This document shows, piece after piece, positions 1 to 11,900 of a DNA stretch of 64,000 bases. Both the position numbers and the translations under genes were made by a program. Every line of letters begins with the position of its first letter. The first letter of the stretch is position 1. Source of the stretch: Patagioenas fasciata (taxonomy: Eukaryota > Chordata > Aves > Columbiformes > Columbidae); the NCBI RefSeq assembly GCF_037038585.1, contig NC_092560.1:56332049-56396048 (forward strand), written 5' to 3'. The notes under the pieces are model-generated. The model was not told the DNA's origin. It worked only from the letters and a program-made list of their open reading frames with translations, and made no database searches.

Positions 1-2814
1 GTTCTGAAAAGCATTGTCCTTCTTGCAGACATTACTCTTACTATCAAAATAATTAATTTTAACTTATTGTACTTTACTTACTTTCAGATTTAGAGTAATT
101 GACCGGTCAGTATGTTTGTGTGGTGAGGCTGTGGCTGCTCCATGGCTAATGCATCCTTCTCTCAGGGATAATAACTAAACTACAGAAGTTTTCAGAATAA
201 GTTTAACAACTACCGTGGTTATAAACAGAAAAGTAACTTTGAAGGATAAGAACCTCCGCTGTCTTAGCTCTTGTGAAGTGTTTTACAGGGAGAAGGACTG
301 CGAGTGTTGAGGTCAGGAGAGGTGGGACAAATGCCTCTCCATCAGTACAGCAGGGGCTGGGAAGCATGAGGATCCACTGTTTTCATCTTCTGCATTTCTA
401 CTTACGAGCAGAAGCAATCTACTGCGAATAGCTTGGTTCCAGAGAAAAAGCTTGCTTTTGGTCCCAGTGCCTAGGAGGCATAAGACTTGCTGTTTAAACA
501 TTGACAGCATGTTTGTCTAATGCAAAATTGAAGTGATGTAAACAAATCAAATCGGTAAATGTAATGAATGAACGATTTGTGAGGTTGCAGTTGTCAGGTT
601 GAGAAGTTTGCACTGTAAGAGGGAAAAAAAGTCAGTCAAGACCCGTAAGTCCATAATAAATGGTAATTCATTTTGAGCCCACATCCACACAGAATTTTCT
701 GGATTTTTGAGAGCATGTTTTGAAGCAGCAGGTTACTTATTTATCTGAAGTTTTGATCAGCATGTTGAGCTAGCCAGTCCGAGTTCCAGTAATATCCTTG
801 TCAGATGAGAACAGGAAAACTAACTGGCAGTGATATTGGTAATCTTACTGAACAACTGATTAAACATAATGTGATTAGTTGTATTCAGTGAATATATTTA
901 CTGAAATATTGATCCATACACTGCATAAAGTGTCTGTATGCTTTGGTAGAATATCATTATAACTACTGGACCAGGTACCTTCTGTTTGCATTGCCTTGTC
1001 TCTGTTCTCATGAAACTGAAATAGGAAGAATACTGGATTTTAAGGTTAACTTATTGTAGTAAATCTATTTTAATAAAATAATTATTTTAAAAATACAGAT
1101 TTTTAACACTTCTACCCAGCATGAGTTACTTACAGCTGAGTTGCCTGGCTGTCACAGTCAGGCAGTCTGAAGTAGCTGGTGTTCAAGACAAGATTGGGTT
1201 TATGTATGTTTGATATCATCCATAGTTTGGCTTATGGAGCAAGACGGCAGAGATACTTATAATTTGTCTGTAACCATAAAATGTTTTTTCTCATGTGATT
1301 GCTAGTGCCAAAAGGAAGAGGCCCACTCAAGTTTCCATTAGAAAAGGAAGATGATGCTTGTCCTGATTTTGCCAGTACCTTTATAAATATAGAGCTCTGT
1401 AGCTAACATTGTAGTATGAGCACAGGGCATATGAAAATGGTCAGCATAAAGGCAGTGACATTGAGTTGGGAAATGCTGATGTTGGAGGATAGTATTTCTC
1501 GAAAATATGAACTTTAAAGTGACTTGCAGATGGAATATTTCCTAAACACTAAATTCATGGTGCTTTCAGATGTTCACACACACAGGACAGAAGTGCAAAA
1601 TGAGAACTGGGAAGAGGTAGATCAGGTGAACTCTAATGAAGGCAGACTTGTATGTGTTGCATCTTGTGATGAAAGGTGGGTGTGCTGTATTTGAGGTGCC
1701 TAAAAGCTCCTGTGAAATGACAGTGAACAGTACATAATTGTAGAAGCAGGGGTAAGGGTGAAGTTATTTTACAGGAATGTTTAGGTGAGGATAAGTAAGA
1801 AGATGATAGTGAGGAGATCTGGGGAGGGACGTGCATTACCATCATGAGGGCAGAACTGGCTCTCAAAACTGCAGCCAGCTAAGCCTCGAGGAGATGCAGA
1901 AGGGCAGCCAGAGGAGAGGAGCTGATTTTCAAGGTGTGCTGCAGGCTGGACAAACAAAGGTGAATACAGAGTGAAGATTGCACAGGGGGTTGGAGAGAAA
2001 TTTTATGGCAAAGTGAGTGGGCATAGGAGAGACGCCCTTCAAATGCTTGGAGTTTTTAAAAAGCATTTTCTAGGGAGAATGAGGCAAGGGAAGGGCTGAT
2101 GAATGCTTGATTTTGGGGTAAAAATCAGTATTCATATAAGCATACTTCTTTGAAAGGTTTTACATATGTAGGTGGTGCTGCATACAAACTGGATGTGCTG
2201 GATAATTTTTGCGAATTGATGGTATCACTGGTGGTACTATGACACTTCATGATCCCGGTGTTGAAACAGTTGACTCATGAGTGTGATTTGCATGCTAATT
2301 ATAACATAACTAATGATTGTATTTAAAAGGAACATGAAGACATATTGGCACCTTTTCTCTTTCCTACCGACTTCAAAAAATTACAATTTTCAATAGTAAG
2401 TGTTGCAAAGCTGAACTTCTTCACATATCAGTGGCTTGAACTTTAAATGGAGATGGTAATAAAAATGAATTTAGGCAGCTGCTCTTTATTTATATCTTGC
2501 CCTTAACTGTAACAGTTAACCACAGCATGGTTTCTTGAGATAACACTTTATGGCATGGAAGCACCTTGTTTCGTATGTAGAGATTACAAAATAATATTGT
2601 TGTGCATAACAGCTCAGCTATAAGTTAGCCCCAAGCATAGTACAGTGTGGTCAGCTAACGCTTCCTGATCTGTATTTCACATATGGGGCTCTGTTAGTTG
2701 TTTTTATATTTTTTTCCACTCTGTTTCCTGAACATCTTTTCTAGAACACTTCACTGACATTTATTTTATTAATTACCAAAATCCATTTTTCTGTTTTGCT
2801 TTGTTTTCCTGCAG
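1..2814 (+). other. ELOVL7 intron 1 / 5' flank, no coding exon seen
   Basis: This AT-rich stretch precedes the first coding exon of ELOVL7 and ends in a polypyrimidine tract and CAG acceptor (AG at 2813-2814). I see no coding exon, CpG island or recognisable repeat. In other vertebrates the ELOVL7 promoter and a noncoding first exon lie upstream of the ATG exon, so this is most likely intron 1, with the promoter outside the window. Short ORFs here (for example 1633-1866 minus) have no coding signature. A purine-rich patch at about 1780-2100 is unassigned. Confidence 0.6.
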
Positions 2815-2908
2815 GCAGCATCATAAAATCTTAATCAAGTGAAAATGGCCTTTAGCAATCTGACATCAAAGGCTGTACTACTGTATGATGAATGGATTAA
2901 AGATGCTG
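2815..2908 (+). CDS. ELOVL7: ELOVL7 first coding exon (start codon at 2845)
   Basis: The acceptor AG is at 2813-2814 and the donor GTGAGT starts at 2909. 2815-2844 is 5' UTR and 2845-2908 encodes residues 1-21 plus the first base of the next codon. The downstream exon completes this to Asp, giving the conserved KDADPR junction. An alternative AG at 2817-2818 could shift the exon edge by 4 nt within the UTR only. Confidence 0.95.
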
Positions 2909-5900
2909 GTGAGTCATTTAAATTGAAAACTTGTTAACTTTCAATAATTTTAATAGCAATATGTAGCTATTCTAAGAGTACCTTTGTTTTTCTGTAAACG
3001 TTTCTAAGACTTGCCAGATTACCTACTGATGTTTTTAACTATAAAGAACAGAGTAGTTTCTTGTGTTTTAAAAAAGAAAAAAACAAAACTCAACTAGCTT
3101 ATGGGTATAACCTCAGACTAATAAAGTTCAGACAGTGATTCTTCTGTAAGTGTTTCTGACTTGCCTGTATATATAGTTTCCACTTTTCCTGTACTGCTGA
3201 GCATAAGGCTTTAACTATTTTTTAAATTATTATTATGTTTTTTATTACCAAACGTATTTTCTCACTTAACTGAGCTAGATGCATGATGTTACTGAATTTT
3301 GCTTTTGTGAAGTAAAAGAAATAAAAATCCTGATAAGTTGTATTATCTTGAAATCAATCCTCAATGATGAACTCTCTCATTGTTCTGTTTTGAAAAGGAA
3401 TGTTAGTCTCTTGTTGCAGTTGGTATGAGGATATTAAAAAGATTTTGCTTCAATGTTTCTGTTCCCTAGTTTTGCATGCTTACAAAAAAATGATAGACAA
3501 GATCTCAAGTTTGGGGTTAAGACCCATCTGTCCTAGTGGCATCCCTGTGTGTTCCTCACTGTGCTAGGCACATAGTGATGGGCATTAGCTGATTCCTGGG
3601 GAAAACCTGAGAAGCAGTTAAGATTTGATCAATAAAATTACTAATTTATCTTTTCCAGTACAGCTGAGAATTATTTTTGTTGTTCTGTAGAACTACATCT
3701 TGCAAGTGAGCAGGGAGTTTTATCAGTGTGACCTATGGGGTGAAGTGGATTGAGAACGGAGATGGGTGATTGGGTATTTCTGCTGCAGTGTCCATGACTT
3801 CAGAATCTGAGTTCCTCGTCTCCCTGCCTACCAAAGCTTGTATTTGGCACCTCGTAGCATGCTCTTAGTGGCTGGACATGGTTTCCTCGGATCAAGCTGG
3901 CAACACTAATGTGAAAGTTTTGGTAGTAGCAGTGCAAGAGGTGGATACAGAAAAAGCATTCAGCTGTGAAGAGCTGGTGGTTTTCTTGGAGTGCAACACA
4001 TACAGATGCCTAGTGCTGTGGTTCACAGTCCTTGCTCATCTTATAGTCTGTGAGCCGTATTATAATGTATTTCCTCCTCAATCTGTTTTAAAACCCCCAG
4101 TGGCTGTTAACAACATCAGAAGGTCTCATGGGTTGCTTGAATGCTGTGGGTTGAAAATCACTGACTTAAGACATACAGTCATGAATTAAACACTTACCAA
4201 AAATTGCAGTAGTATAATTTCACCCTGAAAATATAGGAGCGAATCATGAAAGCAGCAATTTGCTGAGTCAGTAGTTAAGTTTGGGATCATTCAGAAATGA
4301 ATTTTCAAAGTCAGTTTATAAAAATTAAAAAAAATATATTAAAAGCATACATGAAGTTCTTATCAGTTTTCCTGCTTATGGAGAAATATGGGAGTCTTTG
4401 TTGAGCTGTGACTTGGCAGGGAACCATGGAGGGGTGCAGTGGAATCAGGGTGAAGCTCAGATGGAGTGCCTGCCAGCCTCAGCTGCAGGGAGAAGGAGCA
4501 TGGCCTGCGTAGGGGAAGGACTCTGCAATACTTCCATTTGGGATAACTGAAGAGGAACTTGCAACACTTTTGCTGTTTGGAAGCTTGTAATATGAAGGTG
4601 TATTTTTTATCATGCTGTGAAAGTGGTGACATGCCTGGACTGAATAGGCACAAACCTCAAGTACTAAGCTATGAATACCAACTGATGGGATAGAAGGTCT
4701 TCAAACCTTAAAATGCACACGTTTATTATGTCTAATGTTGTACTGCTTATAAAGCTCAAGGGTCTTGAAAAGTGGGGCTATTCCCTGTTAGTGACTTGAA
4801 CTTGTGAAATAAGGTTCATGCTTTTCCAGAAAAAATGAAGTCGGAGCTGGAAATGCAGCCTCACTGATCTGCTTGTGCACTGCCTTCCGCTACTTCCCTC
4901 TGAGCCCTGTTCATGTGTGAGAACGCAGACTTTCTATGAATGAGAGCTCTGGACTGAAAATTTCTTCACTTATGATTCTGTGTCTCCTCTTCATTGCGTA
5001 TGAAGAATTGATGCAGAAAGAAGCATTGAATCCTACAGGTGCTAAATCTTGTTATCTAGTTGGTATGGATTTGAGGTGATCAGTGACAGCAAAACCTAAA
5101 CCATTAAGAATGAAGTACCTTTCTGTAACTGTTTTAAGATTTAGTAAGTACTGAAATTATCTGATTATTTTTTTTCTCTCCCCTCCTCTAGATCCAAGAC
5201 TGGAAGGCTGGCCACTCATGTCTTCTCCTTTCCCAACAACCTTTATCATTGGAACCTACATTTATTTTGTCACTTCCTTGGGACCCAAACTCATGGAAAA
5301 TAAAAAACCTTTTGAACTCAGGCAGATAATGGCATTTTATAATTTTAGTGTGGTAGCCCTCTCTTTATATATGACTTACGAAGTAAGTACTACTTTTATT
5401 TGTAATGTATTTAAACATTTAGTGTCTCTAACTATCCTCATACTAACTTTTAATAAACTTATTAGTATAATTCCCAGTTTGCAATTCTCAAAAAATGATT
5501 ATTCTGATTGTTGTAATTATATTCCTCCAAGCAGTATGCTAAACTAATTGCACTGATACTTGAAAAAAAGGAATAAGTCATACTTAGAAAGATTGTAAAA
5601 TATTTTATGTGTCATTATCTATAATTTACAAAATTAAAAATTCTCATAACTTTTTCAGTTTCGCTGGGTTGTAGCAGCTAAAGCAGACTACATATTTTTC
5701 TTAGCCTGTTGTAATTGTTTCTGCCCTACTACATGATAGTTAACACTGATGTTTCAAACTCTGTATAAAGTATGTTTACTATGGAATAATCTTTAGTTAG
5801 ATCTGCCTTTTAAATGATAGAAGTTAACAAAATCTAATTTGAGGATTTCTTTTTTTTTTTTTTCTTTTTTTTTTCTAAAAAACCAAACCAAACCAAACCA

Positions 5901-8900
5901 AAAAACTAAGAGTGGCAGCAAGGGGAACCCAACCAACCAAAGGAAAAAAAAAACCAAAACAACAACAAAAAAACACCAAAAAACCACCAAACATTAAAGT
6001 CTTCAGCATTGATTTTTCCTCCCCCACCCCCGTCCTCCCTTTCTCTCAAATAGAATGTTGAGATTTTGCTGTACTTCATAGCTCAAGCAAAAGCTAGACT
6101 TAAAGACTGGAAAACCTGATGAGCTGTTTAGTGTTACAGTTAAATGACCCAAAAATCCTTAGCCATGAATGTTATAGGCTATGTAGAAGCTTCAGTTACA
6201 ACCTTAAACCTTAATGTGTGTGTTGAATTTTTTAGTTTATTTCTTGGTTGGTTGTTTCTTTGTTGGCTTGTTGGTTTTGATTGATTGTTTTTTAAAGTGT
6301 AGCTGTTTGACAACAGTACAGTGTGCACAATAGCCTTATACATTTGCTTGGTGAGGCATCACTATGCTAGTACTGATTCTGTGTTAAATATGGCAATGTG
6401 GCTATTTCAGGTTTGGCAAACTAGTAATGAAAAGTTACCAAATAACTGTGCCAAACAGGCAGGCTACCTTTCTTTTAGCTTAACTGCGTAAATTTCATCA
6501 TGACTTAATTGAACTGCTTGACATCTCTTGTAAGAGCGTTCCAGTGGCAGTGCAGCAGCAGCTACTTTGTGTCATGACTGTTATGTGGAAAGCAGTGGGC
6601 AAGACACATGCAATTGCTGTTTAGACTTTGTTTTGAAAAAATCACCAAACTTGCCTTTGTGATTTTGGGACAAGTTTGGTTTTGGTTATAACCCTCAGAA
6701 ACAAACAAAAAATTAAACTTCAGTTGGTATCTTACACTAACACAGAATTCAAGAAATGTGCTGTCAAGCCTTCCATGTCTCCCTTTCATGAAAGAATGCA
6801 CAGAAAGAGTGCAACAGATTGAATTTCTGCTATTGTCTGATGCTCAGTGAAGAGCTGGTTCTTTCCCTCTTTGGAGCCGAGCCATTTGGTGGGTGCTTTG
6901 GCATTGTGTTGTCTTGGTGGAGTTTCAAATCTTATTTTATTTAAGCAACTGATTTTTATAGGAAGTTAAACGGACTAAAACTCTCCATCTGTTAAGAGAG
7001 CTGAACCTCCTGTTGTGCATGAGTGGATGATGATGATCAATGGATGAGAAGGACTTTATAAACAGATATAAGATACAGTAGTCCCAGTGGCTAGCAGGGG
7101 AATGAGCCAACTGTTAATGTTAACAATGTTGCTCTTGTCTGAGCTTTAATTTATTCCAAGAGAAAAGATTAAATTATATGTGTTACATACAGTCCTTTGG
7201 TCATGCGTACACTCTCAGTTGTAAAACCCTAGCGTCTTGTCACTCTTATCAGTAAAAGACTAATTGAATCATGCAGTTTAACTAAGTAAAATTTCAGAAA
7301 CGATGATACTAAAACTACAGTGTATATTGATGCATTCCTTGTTTTTAATGACATTAAGCCATATTTTTCTCTTGTGCTGGTTTTCTTTCAGTATTAAGAT
7401 GCTGTGCTGGTTTCTTTTCAGTATTAAGATGGTTGGCTGTGGTAGCAATTTTCAAAAAATTTCAAAATGTTTAGTTGTTTTTTGTGGTCTGATTTACAAA
7501 GTAAGTTGGGTTTTTTTTAACACTGGTTTTGAGATGCAGCTCTTTGGTTATTAGTGGTGAAATAATGGGTGTAGGAAGAGATCTCTTGTTTAAAGGTGTG
7601 GTCATGGAATTAAAAAATCAGTAGTCTGCAATGGCAAAGGATTTTATGGTAGCTGGCCCACACAGAGGTAATGAATGACAAGGTTGCTGATTCAACAAGT
7701 TTTTAATATTGTTTTCTTCTCCTGCTTAGTAATTGTGAAAACAATCCAAAATAATGAATTTTTCAAAAGGTATAAAGTAAATCTTTGCCCTTTCCTTTTT
7801 CTTTGCTCCAGTTTCTTATGTCAGGTTGGGCCACAGGGTACTCATTCCGGTGTGATATCGTTGACTACTCGAGGTCACCTACAGCTCTAAGAGTAAGTTG
7901 ACAGACACAAAGCTGAATTGTTCTACTATACTGACTTTATTTTTAGAAGTGCTTTTTGAACAACCAAATGCACTACTGTAGAGTGGAATGCACTAAATGG
8001 AAATTCTCTCTTGCATAATGTAGAGCATGTGAGTTAACTGGAGGGGTTGGCTGATTGGGAGAAAGAAAGAAGCAACGTATTTGTTCGCTTGCTCTTCTTG
8101 GTTTTAAAATTCCTTCAGGATTAAAAAGTGTTTTGTGTTTTTAAAGAAAAAACAAACAAACCACACATTTAAATATTTCTGTCAGCCCTATGATGTCACT
8201 TACTTCCTTTATATAGTTACTTATTTTTCCTGCAGCTGCTTAGTTTTATGTATGACTATTAGGATTTAACAGTTTCTGGTTTTCACTCTTACAGATGGTG
8301 CGAACTTGTTGGCTTTACTACTTTTCCAAGTTCATTGAATTATTGGACACTGTGAGTATTTGTAGTCTAAATGAAGTAGTAGTATTTCTTTTTCATAGTA
8401 GAAGAACAAGAGCTGCTAGGGGCATAAATTGCTTTTTATTTAGCCCTTCAATATTCAATTATCGGGATACCATCAAGGTGTTTACCCTTATTATCTCTTC
8501 TCATCGTATTATCCCATTACTCTGTCATTCCTTGATTATCAGAAAAAATGTTAATGAGGGAGCACACCTTTAAAAATTTAGGAAGCCCTGATAACTTGTC
8601 TGTTTAACAGCTGAATACACCAACCTGTTGTGCTATGGCAATGCTTGTCACAACACTGCAGATAAAAAATGTTGATCATGCTCAATTTTTTTTCTACTTC
8701 ATCTTCAGATTTTCTCTTCCATATTCAGAATATTTTCTTCAGCAGCCCTGAATACAGTATTAATTGTCATACCTACCTACTCTAATTTCCTGTGTATGCC
8801 TTGGTGGTCGTGACTATAGATGTGTTTGATATCATTATGGCACTCTAACCTTTTTCAAAGGAAGTCTGAGCAGCACTGCATTGAATCAGAATGTAGACCT

Positions 8901-11900
8901 TGCTTACCACCAACAGCCACCTTCCTTCAAACTGGCAACCTGTCATGAGTGGGGTCCCCAGGGATCAATATTGGGCCCAACACTGTTCAACATCTTCATA
9001 AGGGATTGGGATGATGGGATCAAGTATACCTTGATGAAGTTTGCCGATGACACTAAACTGAGTGGGGAAGTGGACACTTCAGAAGGCAGAGTCACACTGC
9101 AGGATGACCTCAATAGGCTGGAAGAGTGGGCTAAAAAGAACCTTATGAAGTTCAACAAGGAGAAGTGTAAGGTCTTGCACTGGGAAAATATATTGCAGGA
9201 CTGCAGCACAGGCTGGGATCTCCCTGAGGGGCAATGAATATAGGTTCCTCCTGGGGAGATTCCAGTTGTACACAAGAGGGAAATTTTTCACAATGAGTAC
9301 AATCAGCCATTAGAATAATCTCCCCACGGAAGCAGTGGATTCCCCAACATTGGACACACCAACTTGTCTAGACTGTGCTTTTGCCAAGAAAAGTTGGACC
9401 AGGTGATCATTGTGGTCCCTTCCAACATGGCATTCTATGATTTCCCTCTTCCTGAGATTGACATCTCGCAGGGTTGGTTTAGCTATTCTCAAACCAGCTT
9501 CTGCATGTTGGAATCATCTGTGATTTTGTTTGCCCTGTTGTGTAGGACATAACAGTGGTGATGCAGGAGCTCGCTCATGAGCAGTTAGGATGTTCTATAA
9601 CCTGCCAGCAAAATTAGCCGTCTAACTTTGATTTGCAAATACTCATGATTCAACACTGGAATATCTTAATCATTGAGACAAATGGAATGGTAATGGAAGG
9701 GCCGGGAATGCTAAAGCTGGAAAAGCCTGACAAGTTTAGTCCTCTATTTAGCTTTACTATGCACTGGTTAGACTGCTCCTTTTTAATTAGTCCTGGGCCT
9801 GAAAAATTATTTTTTTTTTAATTTGTTTTGTTTGAAAATACCTAGTCAGGTACCTGTTTCCCAACAGGTTTTTGGCTTTATTGCATAAGTAATTTCTTAG
9901 CTGCACTTAAGTCAGCTGTTTCCAAATGTTTTCCTGGGCACACCAGGCTTCTTTTATTCTGTGTTCCTTTGCTTGCCATCTGATACTACCCTTTGCATGA
10001 TCTGACTTCTCCTTACACAGTTTTCTTGCTCTGTCTTCCCTTAACACTTCTCTCAATGCCTGTCCTTTAAAATGAGGCCTGTCAATATCAATTAAAAATA
10101 CCTACATATATGCTGTCAAATTTTTCCTTTTTTCAAAGGTAGCTCATAATAATGTGCTATTTCTATAACTTAATATTTTCTACTGTCTCTACCTGTTGCT
10201 AGTCCTTCAGTTAATTTTTTCGAATTATCTTGCTTTGGTAGTGTAAAGGACTTAAAATTTTATGTTTCTTGTTACTTCTCAGTCCAAGCAAGTCCCTCTT
10301 ACACTCTCTGTTGCACACACAGGTGATGGCTAAACACTGGACATTCGCTTTCACAGCTTGCCCTGGCTTTTCAGACTCCACAGGTGGATTTTACATACTC
10401 GTTTAATTTTTTTTAAACTGATTTGCATATCCAGAACCACAGTTTCCTTTCTTCTAAGACTGCAACTGTGAAGAATTTTTAAATGTATAGTAGTGAGCAA
10501 CCAGCACTGATGCATACAGTTTTCTATAAGTACATTGGGCTTTATTATCACCTGTAACATTCTGTTCATTAAACATCTGTTTCAGATATTTTTTGTGCTG
10601 CGTAAGAAAAACAACCAAGTTACATTCCTGCATGTCTTTCATCATTCCATCATGCCATGGACCTGGTGGTTTGGAGTCAAATTTGCTCCAGGTAGTGGAG
10701 AGAGAGTTTAAGTTGTACATATCTTCTGGTAGTAAAAGTTAACTATACTAGACAAAAATATTTAAAGAACAGAATTAAAAATCTTGCAAACATGAGTGTT
10801 TTTAAATTTAGATGTCTGCAGTATTTCATGTAACACATGAGATCACCGTAAATATTTATATGGGTGGGGAGTATTCGTTTTTCCTATTTGATAGCATTTT
10901 GCATAGTGTTGGTTTCTTGGGGCATGCGGCGGGAAAGGTGCAGAGGAGAACACTGTAGATAAGCAAAGAGCATTATTACATAAAAAAGAGAGGTGACTGC
11001 AAAGTCAGAAGTGCTAAGGGGAGAGGTACAAGGCAGATAACTGTTGAAACTACTTCAAAGCTATTTGACTCCCGAAGTGTAAGAACTGAGTTGGAGGGGA
11101 GGACTGTGTTCTCATTTGTTTTTTGCCTGTTTAAGAAATTATTCAGGCTTTGTTGCAGTTATTTTTACGGGCTTTAGGTAGCATAAGGGGGGGTTATTTA
11201 CATCTAATATTTTGGCTTTCCAAAACTACAGAAATATTTTCTGGACATTACTTATTACCGAAACTTACTTGCATTGTACTGAATTGGAAGTTTTTGTCCA
11301 CTTCTAGCTTACCTTCACTTTCTCCTTTCCTGCTCTCCATGTCTATGCATGCATCTTCCTATACTACATTATTAGTGTGTAACACTAACAAATATAGCTT
11401 CCTGTGAGAACAGCCTGATAAGCACAGAGTGGAAAAAACGCACAGTCATTTAGTAGTCCACCTCTAGGACGGTGTAGGACTTTTTTAAGTGTTTCTACTA
11501 AGATATAGATTTGTTTTGTACATGTTTCTTCATTCATGTTCTCTGACGTGTTTCTTTCTCCCAGAAAATTGGTCACAAATTGATGAAGAGAACCATTGCT
11601 TATTAGATCTGACCTGTTAGTGTCTGGTTTGTGAATACAAAAACAAGACCTAGAAGCAGTCCAGAAGATTTGTAGATGGGATCTTTTGAACATGTCCAGT
11701 GTGCAGATTTTCCTAGTGTATAAAAGGATATACCTCTGTTGTATTTGTTTCTCTTATTAGGAAGCTGCTGTCTTGCTCAAGTCTTTCTGAAATGTTGCTG
11801 CGTAACTGGTATTTTAAGTTAATGATGGAATTGTGAATAGTTTTCTCAGCATACAATTCAGTGTGCTTATAGATTTGAAAAACAAACAAACAAAAACAAC

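Larger units (their letters stand above)
5383..7811 (+). other. ELOVL7 intron
   Basis: Contains the T-rich/A-rich low-complexity block at 5846-5994 and a 28-bp tandem duplication at 7373-7430. No coding exon is seen. Confidence 0.8.

Noticed and set aside
3878-4189. 103-codon plus-strand ORF in an ELOVL7 intron
   Set aside because: No recognisable domain, no paired splice sites, and it lies in an intron between well-defined exons.
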